A DNA stretch of 7,947 nt from an uncultured Collinsella sp. (GTDB taxonomy: Bacteria > Actinomycetota > Coriobacteriia > Coriobacteriales > Coriobacteriaceae). The stretch lies in contig CAAENB010000097.1 of assembly GCA_900757235.1 (NCBI GenBank), forward strand, positions 1-7,947, given 5' to 3'. Below the pieces are notes generated by a model. It saw only the letters and a list, made by a program, of their open reading frames with translations, had not been told where the DNA came from and did no database searches. The position numbers and the translations under genes were made by a program. Each line of letters begins with the position of its first letter. Positions within the stretch are counted from its first letter, which is position 1. Shown here one piece after another: positions 1-5,402 of the stretch.

Positions 1-915
1 CGTCACGCTCTCCAGCTCCGGAGAGATCTGGCGATGCCCGCGCACCATGAGCGGCAGGCGATCGTGCGGGCAGCTCGCGCCGCGCTTGATGGCCATGAGC
101 GCGCCATCCACGTCACGCTCCCCCAACTGATCGGTACCACGGATGCTACGGAACTCCTCAACGCGCACAGGGTTGCGCTTGACGAGCGCCAGCAGCGTGT
201 CGTCGGACATGACCCACTTGCGCGGGATGTTGCGGCGCTCGGCGCGATCCTCGCGCCAGGCGGCGAGTTCGCGCGCGATACCCAGCTGGTGACGGCTGCA
301 CGAATTGATGCGTTTGACCTTGCGGAACGCCTCGTGGCGATCGGCGCGATAGTGCGACTCGTCGGCCAGCGGGCGCAACTCGTCGAGCACCCAGTCCACA
401 CGGCCCAGCTCGCGCAGGCGACTCATCATCTCGGTATAGGCGACGATCAAGTACTTGACGTCATCGATCGCGTACTCAATCTGCTTATCGGTCAGCGGGC
501 GACGCGACCAGTCGGTCAGCGACTCGGTCTTGGGCAGCGAGACGCCGCAAAACGTCTGCACGAGCGCGCCGTAGGAAATCTGCTGGCGCTCGCCCAAAAA
601 GGCGGCGGCGACCTGCGTATCGAAAATCGGTCGTGGCAGCACGCCCACGGTATGGAGCATGACCTCCATATCCTGCGAGCAGGCGTGGAAGACCTTGGTC
701 ACGCTCTCGTCGGCCATAAGCTCGGCCAGCGGCGATAGGTCGTCGATTACCAGGGGATCGACCGCTACGCTCTCGGCAGGGGTAGCAATCTGAACCAAAC
801 ACAGACGCGGATGGAACGTGCGCTCGCGCAAAAACTCAGTATCGACGGCAATCGCGTCGAACTCACGGGCGCGCTGGCAAAAGTCGAGTAGAGCCTGATG
901 TGTGGAAATGTACAT
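1..915 (-). CDS. rnd: Ribonuclease D, 3' end beyond the window (305 codons visible)
   Basis: The minus strand from 915 down to 1 is a continuous frame of 305 codons with no stop; it runs off the left edge. The product is a 3'-5' exoribonuclease of the DEDDy family, known for trimming 3' ends of tRNA and other stable RNA precursors in the cytoplasm. Seen: Exo I motif with D25 and E27 (VDTEFLRER), Exo II with D82 (FHACSQDMEV), and Exo III with Y148 and D152 (IEYAIDDVKYL), so all five expected catalytic residues are present. An HRDC domain follows at about residues 205-285. Family members are usually about 370-390 residues, so roughly 70 remain outside. The ATG at 915 puts the first catalytic Asp at the usual distance from the N terminus, but the upstream Shine-Dalgarno is weak, so the start is not certain. 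It is transcribed divergently from the lipid kinase gene. Confidence 0.9.
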   Translation of the reverse strand, partial: MYISTHQALLDFCQRAREFDAIAVDTEFLRERTFHPRLCLVQIATPAESVAVDPLVIDDLSPLAELMADESVTKVFHACSQDMEVMLHTVGVLPRPIFDTQVAAAFLGERQQISYGALVQTFCGVSLPKTESLTDWSRRPLTDKQIEYAIDDVKYLIVAYTEMMSRLRELGRVDWVLDELRPLADESHYRADRHEAFRKVKRINSCSRHQLGIARELAAWREDRAERRNIPRKWVMSDDTLLALVKRNPVRVEEFRSIRGTDQLGERDVDGALMAIKRGASCPHDRLPLMVRGHRQISPELESVT

Positions 916-1013
916 ATCAACCCATCGAATAAGGTTAGGCCCGAAAAACACGGGTAGGATATCGGCATTGCCTTACAACTATACTCGGTTAGTCACAGAA
1001 CGGGAACGTAAGT
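916..1013. promoter_or_regulatory. Divergent intergenic region with possible lipid-kinase promoter
   Basis: These 98 bases separate the divergent ribonuclease D and lipid kinase genes and must hold both starts. On the plus strand TATACT at 980-985 is a reasonable -10 hexamer, giving a leader of about 20 bases before the ATG at 1014. No convincing -35 hexamer is seen at the right distance. The Shine-Dalgarno before 1014 is weak (GGGA at 1002-1005). No promoter for the minus-strand gene could be picked with confidence. Confidence 0.35.
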
Positions 1014-1931
1014 ATGCGCTGCCTTATCATCCACAACCCGGCATCGGGCCCCAGCTCAGATGAAATCTACGCATTCACGCACGCCCTCGCGCAGGGCGGC
1101 GACGAGGTCGTGATGCGTTTTATCGGTGATGGCATGGAGCCCGAGGACGCCGTGGCAGACGTGCGCGAGTTTGATCGCGTGGTCGTTTCGGGCGGCGACG
1201 GCACTGTCTCCAACGTGCTCGACCAGATGCGCGGGTGCGGTATCCCCACGCTCGTCTTCCCCTCCGGCACAGCCTGCTTGTTCTTTAACAACATCGGTAA
1301 TGCCCCCGAGGCAGCGGCGCTTGCCAAGGCTTGCCGCGCCGGTCGCACGGTCAAAGTAGACATGGGCGAGCTCTTTTGGCTCGACGAGGACGGCAACGAG
1401 AAGCGCCACGGCTTCATCATCATCGCCGGCTCGGGCTTCGACGCCGAGATCATGATGAAGGCCGCCCCCACCAAAAACGACATCGGCGAGATCGCCTACT
1501 TCCTCTCTGCGCTCGCCACGCCCAACCCTACGGTAGCGCACTTTACGATTGAGCATGACGGCATTGTCGAGGAGCTCGACGGCATTTGCTGCATGGCCGG
1601 CAACACCTCGGTCATCCAAAACGACATCAACCTGTTCCCCGACTGCCGCATGAACGATGGCATGGTCGACATTGCGGTCATCGAACCCGTGCGCACCGTG
1701 CAGCTGCTGCCTACTGTGATCACCGCTGCGCTTGACCCCGCCGGCAAGGTACTCGGGCGCCCGCAGTTTAAGATCATCCAGACCAAGGAAGCCAAGATTA
1801 CCTGTACGCCGTCGCTCGGTATGCAGTTTGATGGCGAGATCATTTCCAGCAACTCCGGCGTCTTTGGCGCCCGCGCGCTACCGCAATGCCTTGATATCAT
1901 CGTCGACGAATTCTCGCCGCTCGGAAAATAG
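1014..1931 (+). CDS. Diacylglycerol kinase catalytic-domain (YegS/DgkB-type) lipid kinase
   Basis: A 305-residue protein of the diacylglycerol kinase catalytic family, which phosphorylates lipid alcohols with ATP at the inner face of the membrane. Seen: an N-terminal NPASG (8-12), the nucleotide-binding GGDGT (60-64), a GSGFDAE segment in the middle, and DGE at 273-275, where the family places its catalytic acidic residue. The length is normal. One oddity is the usual GTxN-type motif, which here reads GTACLFF (85-91), so the common Asn is absent. The lipid substrate cannot be told from sequence: diacylglycerol, undecaprenol, sphingoid bases or phosphatidylglycerol are all known in relatives. 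The stop codon overlaps the ribosome binding site of the next small ORF, suggesting co-expression. ATG 1014 is chosen because the NPASG motif starts 7 residues in, as usual. Confidence 0.88.
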   Translation: MRCLIIHNPASGPSSDEIYAFTHALAQGGDEVVMRFIGDGMEPEDAVADVREFDRVVVSGGDGTVSNVLDQMRGCGIPTLVFPSGTACLFFNNIGNAPEAAALAKACRAGRTVKVDMGELFWLDEDGNEKRHGFIIIAGSGFDAEIMMKAAPTKNDIGEIAYFLSALATPNPTVAHFTIEHDGIVEELDGICCMAGNTSVIQNDINLFPDCRMNDGMVDIAVIEPVRTVQLLPTVITAALDPAGKVLGRPQFKIIQTKEAKITCTPSLGMQFDGEIISSNSGVFGARALPQCLDIIVDEFSPLGK

Positions 1932-1940
1932 GAGGACCCC

Positions 1941-2033
1941 GTGAACGACAACCCCATCCTTGGCTTTATCGTCATCGTTTTGGCCATGCTCGTCGGCTAC
2001 GCCATTAACGTGATTCACCGTCGAAAGAAGTAG
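1941..2033 (+). CDS. 30-residue single-span membrane protein (small ORF)
   Basis: A GTG at 1941 opens 30 codons ending with TAG at 2031-2033. A strong GGAGG lies at 1931-1935, 5 bases before the start, and forms TAGGAGG with the stop codon of the lipid kinase, so the two are probably translationally coupled. The predicted peptide has a short polar start (MNDNP), about 20 hydrophobic residues from I6 to V24, and a basic tail HRRKK. This is the layout of a single transmembrane segment with its C terminus in the cytoplasm. I do not recognise a family. The 19-bp terminator follows 28 bases after the stop, so the pair forms a two-gene unit. It could be a partner or membrane anchor of the lipid kinase, but that is inferred only from position. 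Confidence 0.6.
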   Translation: MNDNPILGFIVIVLAMLVGYAINVIHRRKK

Positions 2034-2061
2034 CCATTACTCTTAGACGGCCCGTGCAGCC

Positions 2062-2112
2062 CGGACCCCTCGCCGGCATGAAACCACATGCCGGCGAGGG
2101 GTCCGCTTTTTT
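2062..2112 (+). terminator. Strong intrinsic terminator after lipid kinase/small ORF
   Basis: A perfect 19-bp stem pairs 2062-2080 with 2087-2105 (arm starts CGGACCCCTC), with loop AAACCA at 2081-2086, and one base later comes a run of six T at 2107-2112. It closes the lipid kinase and small-ORF unit. Confidence 0.95.
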
Positions 2113-2327
2113 CTTGACGCTTTATTTAGCTACATTTTTCGCTGGCGTTATACAAATTGATTTCCCACTAAATGAGTTCAATTTACCGTTAATCGCATAT
2201 TTCGCTACGCTTATCGAGTAAATACTTTTCATGAATGTATATTGTTTCGAATTCGTTACGCTAAGGGGGTGTAATTATTGGGTGAAGCCCTCTGGAGACA
2301 GAGGGCTTTCGCACGCTGGGAGGGAAT
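2113..2327. promoter_or_regulatory. AT-rich leader/promoter region of the surface dipeptidase
   Basis: About 215 bases without a gene, visibly much richer in A and T than the surrounding coding DNA. It must hold the dipeptidase promoter. TATATT at 2238-2243 is a possible -10, but no good -35 is correctly spaced, so the promoter is not assigned. The last 50 bases hold a stable hairpin, listed separately. No ORF or known riboswitch was recognised. Confidence 0.5.
2282..2314 (+). promoter_or_regulatory. GNRA-loop hairpin in the dipeptidase 5' leader
   Basis: AAGCCCTCTG (2285-2294) pairs perfectly with CAGAGGGCTT (2299-2308) around the loop GAGA, a GNRA tetraloop. GTG (2282-2284) can also pair with CAC (2312-2314) past a 3-base bulge. 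Only three T follow the stem, so it is not a normal intrinsic terminator. The purine-rich ribosome binding site GGGAGGG (2318-2324) begins 4 bases after the extended stem. The structure may affect mRNA stability or ribosome access; its function is inferred. Confidence 0.55.
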
Positions 2328-4274
2328 ATGAGTAAAACTCATCCCGTCAACGCGCTCAAGAAGCTTGGCATAGGCCTTGCATTTGGAGCTGCAACCATCA
2401 TGTCCATGCCGACATCTGCGCTCGCCTGCACGCAGATGTACATGGGCAACAAGCTGACGGCCGACGGTGACACGTACTATGGCCGCGCCGAGGACTTCGA
2501 TAAGCGCTACCTCAAGCACTTTGGCATTGAGCCTTCTCACGGCCCGGGGCATACGTACGGCTCGGACGAGTCCGCATTCATGTATACCTCGACCAAGACC
2601 ACGTATCGCTACACCTATGTACGCGACCATCCCTCCCAGTGGCACGGGCGCTATGATGCCTACTCTGAGGCAGGCATCAATGAGAAGGGCGTGTCCTGCT
2701 CCGCAACGCTGACCACCGGCATGAATGCTGATGCTGAGGCAGCAGACCCCCTGACCAAAACCGGTATTGGCGAGTACAGCTACGGCAGCGTTATCTTAGG
2801 TGAAAGCGCCAATGCACGTGAGGGCGTCGAGCTCCTCGGCAAGATCATCGACGAGCAGGGCGCCTGCGGCAACGATCAGATTATCATCGCCGACAGCAAC
2901 GAGACTTGGCTGTTTGCCGCACTTTCCGGCCACCAGTGGATCGCCATGAGGCTCACTGACGATATCGCCTCGCTCAACCCCAACATCGGCAACCTCAACT
3001 ACAAGGTTGACCTCACCGACACCGCGAACTGTCTCCACTCTGCGACCATCGAGTCCATGCCTAAGGAGAATGGCTTCGCCAAGTACTTCGATGACGGTCA
3101 ATTTGACGTTGCCCAGACCTACGGCGAGGCAATTAGCGAAAAGGCCATGCATTCTTGGGCCCGTTATGTCCAGGGTCGCGCCTACTTCGGTGTGCCGCTC
3201 ACCGAGGGCACCGACTATAAGATCGTCCATGATACGAACCCGAAAGCTCGCGCCACGACGGGCGCCCTGGTTAGCAAGGCGCAGCCGCTGTTCTTCCAGC
3301 CCGGCAAGTCCGACTGGAACACCTTTGAGATGATCCGCGCGTTTGGCAACCGCGGCGAGAAGGTCCCGGGCCTCAACGCCAACACCGACGGCGCCTACGC
3401 CATTGGTACCGAGACCAACACCGAGGTCAATCTCTTCCAGATCCGTCAGGGCATGGACCCCGAGATCGCGACCATCCAGTGGGAGATGCTCTCCCGCGCC
3501 GCCTACTCCGTCGCCATCCCCTACTACTCCGCACTGCTCACCGAGGTTAGCCCGTACTACAGCGACCAGACCGTCTCCTTCGATCACTGCGAAGAGGAGG
3601 ACATCGTGAACAACGAGGAGCCCGAGAACTCCATCAACTATGTCCTCATGGACATCAGCTCCCTGTGCTTCGAGCACCGTGAGCAGCTCGGCACCGGCGT
3701 TCGCGCCTACCTCGACGCTCTCCAGAACGAGCTCATCGAGCAGAACCTTGAGGTCGATGCTGCTATGCAGGCCGAGACCACCACTGAGGGCCGCACCGCC
3801 CTGGCAAACAAGGCCGGCAAGGCTGCCACTGAGAACACCTACGTCAAGTGCAAGGCCCTTCTCCAGGAGATGCGCGCTTATCTGAAGGCTGAGGATTTCA
3901 GCACGCCCTTCACCCCGAGCGACCTGAACACCGAGACCAACGGCCTCAAGGTGTCCATCACCTACGCCAAGGACGCTCTTGCCACCGACCCGGTAACCCC
4001 GGACCAGCCTGGCACCCCCGAGCAGCCTGGTACTCCTGAGCAGCCCGGTACCCCCGAGCAGCCCGCTAAGCCCGAGCAGCCCACCACCAAGCCCGAGAAG
4101 CCTGGCAAGTCCGACACCACGACCACGGTAACCACCAACAAGACGAACACCAAGGGCGGCCTGCCCACCACTGGCGATCGTTTTGATGGCCGCATGGTGG
4201 CTGCATTCGCCATCGCTGGCGTTGCCGTCATCTCCGCCGGTGGTTACTTCCTCTACCGTCGCAACAAGGAGTAA
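2328..4274 (+). CDS. Secreted, sortase-anchored C69-family (PepD-like) dipeptidase
   Basis: A 648-residue surface protein. Residues 1-33 form a signal peptide (KK at 11-12, hydrophobic core, then SALA) cut just before C34. C34 begins the C69 N-terminal-nucleophile hydrolase domain (CTQMYMGNKL, then GRAEDFD; GINEKGVSC around N118; ADSNETWLF), about residues 34-430, expected to split di- or small peptides outside the cell. A mostly helical region follows to about 550. Next come five PxQPxx hexads (558-587) in a Pro/Lys-rich wall spacer. The C terminus is a sorting signal: LPTTG (612-616), a hydrophobic span and the tail YRRNKE. The gene stands alone between two terminators. GGGAGGG at 2318-2324 is unusually close to the ATG but is the only good ribosome site. 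Substrate specificity cannot be read from the sequence. Confidence 0.9.
   Translation: MSKTHPVNALKKLGIGLAFGAATIMSMPTSALACTQMYMGNKLTADGDTYYGRAEDFDKRYLKHFGIEPSHGPGHTYGSDESAFMYTSTKTTYRYTYVRDHPSQWHGRYDAYSEAGINEKGVSCSATLTTGMNADAEAADPLTKTGIGEYSYGSVILGESANAREGVELLGKIIDEQGACGNDQIIIADSNETWLFAALSGHQWIAMRLTDDIASLNPNIGNLNYKVDLTDTANCLHSATIESMPKENGFAKYFDDGQFDVAQTYGEAISEKAMHSWARYVQGRAYFGVPLTEGTDYKIVHDTNPKARATTGALVSKAQPLFFQPGKSDWNTFEMIRAFGNRGEKVPGLNANTDGAYAIGTETNTEVNLFQIRQGMDPEIATIQWEMLSRAAYSVAIPYYSALLTEVSPYYSDQTVSFDHCEEEDIVNNEEPENSINYVLMDISSLCFEHREQLGTGVRAYLDALQNELIEQNLEVDAAMQAETTTEGRTALANKAGKAATENTYVKCKALLQEMRAYLKAEDFSTPFTPSDLNTETNGLKVSITYAKDALATDPVTPDQPGTPEQPGTPEQPGTPEQPAKPEQPTTKPEKPGKSDTTTTVTTNKTNTKGGLPTTGDRFDGRMVAAFAIAGVAVISAGGYFLYRRNKE
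3999..4088 (+). repeat. Tandem 18-bp repeats coding PxQPGT-type hexads
   Basis: Five in-frame 18-base units encode P-D/E-Q-P-x-x. The first three are PDQPGT, PEQPGT and PEQPGT, and the later ones diverge to PAK and PTT endings. Some codons vary between units (GGC/GGT, ACC/ACT, CCC/CCT), so the repeat is not freshly duplicated. It forms the cell-wall-spanning stalk before the LPTTG motif. Such tracts often vary in copy number between strains. Confidence 0.85.
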
Positions 4275-4281
4275 CGTCCTA

Positions 4282-4333
4282 GCTGAGCGGGCAAGGCAGC
4301 AATGGCAGCCTCGCCCGCTCAGCCCGCTCTTTT
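4282..4333 (+). terminator. Intrinsic terminator after the dipeptidase
   Basis: GCTGAGCGGGC (4282-4292) pairs with GCCCGCTCAGC (4313-4323), and AGGC/GCCT (4294-4297 with 4308-4311) extends the stem inward past an A/C mismatch. The T-rich part (TCTTTT, 4328-4333) starts 4 bases after the stem, so termination may be imperfect. A second small hairpin, GGCGGG AAA CCCGCC (4338-4352) with TCTTTTT at 4358-4364, may back it up. Confidence 0.75.
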
Positions 4334-4353
4334 GACCGGCGGGAAACCCGCCC

Positions 4354-4376
4354 GAAATCTTTTTAAAAAAGATTTC
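4354..4376. repeat. 23-bp A/T palindrome just upstream of the trp-transport promoter
   Basis: GAAATCTTTTT (4354-4364) and AAAAAGATTTC (4366-4376) are perfect 11-base inverted arms around a single central A. The palindrome ends 21 bases before the -10 hexamer, reaching about where a -35 element would sit. It could be an operator, an A-tract/UP-like promoter element, or part of the upstream termination region. Confidence 0.6.
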
Positions 4377-4394
4377 CCCGCACACACTTCGCTG

Positions 4395-4403
4395 TGCTAT
4401 AGT
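4395..4403 (+). promoter_or_regulatory. Extended -10 promoter for the leader/ECF operon
   Basis: TGC directly followed by TATAGT (hexamer 4398-4403) matches the extended -10 pattern TGnTATAAT at five of six hexamer positions. No good -35 is seen 16-18 bases upstream, as is common for extended -10 promoters. Transcription would begin near 4410, giving an untranslated stretch of about 50 bases before the leader peptide. Confidence 0.55.
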
Positions 4404-4438
4404 GCAGCGAAACAGCAACTAGGTGCGACCGCGCCACG

Positions 4439-4508
4439 GCATCACGAAAGGAGCCACCAACATGAAGAACACGATGAACTCTCTCAACAACTGGTGGTGG
4501 CGTGATGC
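4439..4508 (+). promoter_or_regulatory. Possible 5' leader hairpin with the Shine-Dalgarno in a bulge
   Basis: GCATCACG (4439-4446) pairs with CGTGATGC (4501-4508), and CCACC (4454-4458) pairs with GGTGG (4496-4500). The 3' arm is continuous, so the 13 pairs stack across a 7-base bulge that is exactly AAAGGAG (4447-4453), the ribosome site of the leader peptide. This fold would form before ribosomes arrive and is opened by translation. It competes with the other pairings of 4501-4508. Confidence 0.45.
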
Positions 4509-4530
4509 GAATACGATCGGTCGACAGTGA
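4462..4530 (+). CDS. Trp-rich leader peptide (WWW), attenuator of the tryptophan ECF operon
   Basis: A 22-codon ORF starting ATG at 4462 and ending TGA at 4528-4530, preceded by AAAGGAG at 4447-4453, 8 bases upstream. It begins MKNTMNSLNN; residues 11-13 are three consecutive Trp codons (4492-4500). The rest is RDANTIGRQ. Tandem codons for one rare amino acid in a short ORF before a terminator are the signature of ribosome-mediated attenuation, best known from trp biosynthesis operons. Here the downstream gene is a TrpP-like transporter component, so the ribosome should sense charged tRNA-Trp and control tryptophan uptake. When Trp is scarce it stalls at 4492-4500. When Trp is plentiful it reaches the stop and covers about 4517-4540. 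The peptide itself need have no function. Codon identity, ribosome site, terminator and downstream gene all agree. Confidence 0.9.
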   Translation: MKNTMNSLNNWWWRDANTIGRQ

Positions 4531-4587
4531 GTCCCTCACGCCTGTTTTTGAGCTCTAGGTGATTGGAAGGCCTCCGGTTTCGACCGG
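4517..4587 (+). promoter_or_regulatory. Candidate antiterminator pairing
   Basis: TCGGTCGA (4517-4524) is complementary to TCGACCGG (4580-4587): seven Watson-Crick pairs plus one G-U. The second partner is the 3' half of the terminator loop and the first four bases of its right arm. This pairing and the full terminator are therefore mutually exclusive. A ribosome stalled on the Trp codons leaves 4517-4524 free, whereas one at the stop codon covers it. That is the arrangement an attenuator requires. Confidence 0.5.
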
Positions 4588-4597
4588 GGGCCTTTTT
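4567..4597 (+). terminator. Attenuator (intrinsic terminator) before the TrpP-like gene
   Basis: AAGGCCTCCGG (4567-4577) pairs with CCGGGGGCCTT (4584-4594) over 11 pairs, one of them T-G, with loop TTTCGA. Five T follow at 4593-4597. It stands 36 bases after the leader peptide stop and 77 bases before the S-component start, so it must be bypassed for the transporter to be made. Confidence 0.9.
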
Positions 4598-4674
4598 CTA
4601 TCTCGAGCCCGATCGCATTCGCATCACGCGCCTCCGCTTTTCTCTTGCACTCCCATTCCGAAAGGATTTTCACC

Positions 4675-5244
4675 ATGTCTCAGAACACCGCCGCCCAGCC
4701 CCGCACCGTCCAGACCGCCGACCGCGGCAAACTCGATGTCCGCGCCCTCGTCCTGCTCGCCATCCTGCTCGCCGCCGGCTTCATCCTCAACTTCACCGTC
4801 GGCAAGGCAGTCTCGGGTATCTCGGGCGGCATGATCAGCCCCGAGTTCATCATCTCGGCCTTCTGCCTCACCATTCTGGTCGTTCGCCCCAACATCGGCC
4901 AGGCGCTCATCATCGGCCTCATCTCGGCGGCTGTGATCCAAATCACCACCACCTCGCCGTTCGTCGATTTTGCCGCCGAGGGCGTCGCCGCCATGCTCAT
5001 GGCCGTCATTGTCAACGCCGCTGCCAAGGACGGCCAGGTTAATCCCGCCATCGCCATTGTCGCAACCTTCCTGACCACCTTTGTCTCCGGCGCCATCTTC
5101 ATGGTCATCAAGATGGCCATGCTCGGCGTGGTCGGCGAGCTCGCCGCCGCCATGCTGCCCGTCGTCGCCATGACCGCCGTCTTTAACGCCATTCTGGTCG
5201 GCGCCCTCTACTTGCCCATCCAGAAGGCCCTTAGGCTCAACTAA
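4675..5244 (+). CDS. trpP: ECF transporter S component, TrpP-like (tryptophan uptake)
   Basis: A 189-residue hydrophobic protein with about six membrane spans after a polar N terminus of about 20 residues. S components bind the substrate in the membrane and are moved by the shared ECF ATPase/EcfT module. Seen: AxxxA in the first span (A29-A33), used by S components to contact EcfT. Next comes a GGMISPEF segment (51-58) and a QALIIGLISAAVIQITTTSPF region, resembling the GGMKPD and GIVTGIISALTT parts of Bacillus TrpP as I recall them. The WWW leader upstream independently points to tryptophan. ATG 4675 is chosen because AAAGGA (4661-4666) lies 8 bases before it; a TTG at 4645 would add 10 residues but lacks a good site. 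The substrate is inferred, not proven. Confidence 0.82.
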   Translation: MSQNTAAQPRTVQTADRGKLDVRALVLLAILLAAGFILNFTVGKAVSGISGGMISPEFIISAFCLTILVVRPNIGQALIIGLISAAVIQITTTSPFVDFAAEGVAAMLMAVIVNAAAKDGQVNPAIAIVATFLTTFVSGAIFMVIKMAMLGVVGELAAAMLPVVAMTAVFNAILVGALYLPIQKALRLN

Positions 5245-5250
5245 CCCGCT

Positions 5251-5351
5251 CGGCTTTATGAGCCACCCCATCTTGGCGTTCATTCGTCGCTCGCGTACCC
5301 AAGTACGCTTCGCTCCTCTTTCGCGCCAACCTGGGGCCCCTCGTAAAGCCG
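5251..5351. repeat. About 100-nt palindromic element between S-component and ATPase genes
   Basis: Three nested stems make one long imperfect hairpin. CGGCTTTATGAG (5251-5262) pairs with CTCGTAAAGCCG (5340-5351, one T-G). CCCCA and TTGGCG (5266-5278) pair with CGCCAA and TGGGG (5324-5336) across a 2x2 internal loop. GCGTAC and GTACGC (5293-5298 with 5303-5308) form the tip with loop CCAA. No T-run follows, so it is not a simple terminator. It fills most of the 158-base gap in the operon and may be a dispersed intergenic repeat. Confidence 0.65.
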
Positions 5352-5402
5352 TCTCCACACTCCACCAACAAAGACTGTCCCCAATGACTATGAAAGGTAT
5401 CC

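Larger units (their letters stand above)
4500..4629 (+). repeat. 21-bp near-perfect inverted repeat enclosing the attenuator terminator
   Basis: Bases 4500-4520 can pair with 4609-4629 in 20 of 21 positions; the one mismatch is A4514 opposite C4615. The upstream arm starts at the last base of the third Trp codon and covers the following leader codons. The downstream arm starts about 12 bases after the terminator T-run and ends 45 bases before the trpP-like start. The terminator lies wholly inside the loop. The stem can form only in transcripts that have passed the terminator. Confidence 0.85.

Noticed and set aside
34..738. A 234-codon plus-strand open frame opposite ribonuclease D
   Set aside because: The minus strand here carries all five DEDDy residues and an HRDC domain in one frame. 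The plus-strand product resembles no family and is a shadow.
2137..2265. Three look-alike segments around TTCGCT/TTCGTT (2137-2151, 2200-2214, 2251-2265) upstream of the dipeptidase
   Set aside because: They match at only about 11 of 15 positions pairwise, with uneven spacing. In an AT-rich stretch this may be chance, so they are not claimed as operators.
2282..2327. Cyclic-dinucleotide or other known riboswitch before the dipeptidase
   Set aside because: Only one clear hairpin is seen. The conserved core sequences I know for c-di-GMP, c-di-AMP and cobalamin riboswitches are not present.
2796..4418. A 540-codon open frame on the minus strand opposite the dipeptidase
   Set aside because: Its protein is Gly/Leu/Val-rich low-complexity with no family features. 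It lies antisense to a gene with a clear signal peptide, catalytic motifs and sorting signal, so it is an artefact of GC-rich codons.
4410..4600. A tryptophan T-box instead of a peptide attenuator
   Set aside because: The leader is short, I see no T-box bulge sequence before the terminator, and a translated WWW ORF with its own ribosome site explains the region better.
4645..4674. TTG start 10 codons upstream for the S component
   Set aside because: AAAGGA lies 8 bases before ATG 4675 and inside this proposed extension. No comparable site precedes 4645.
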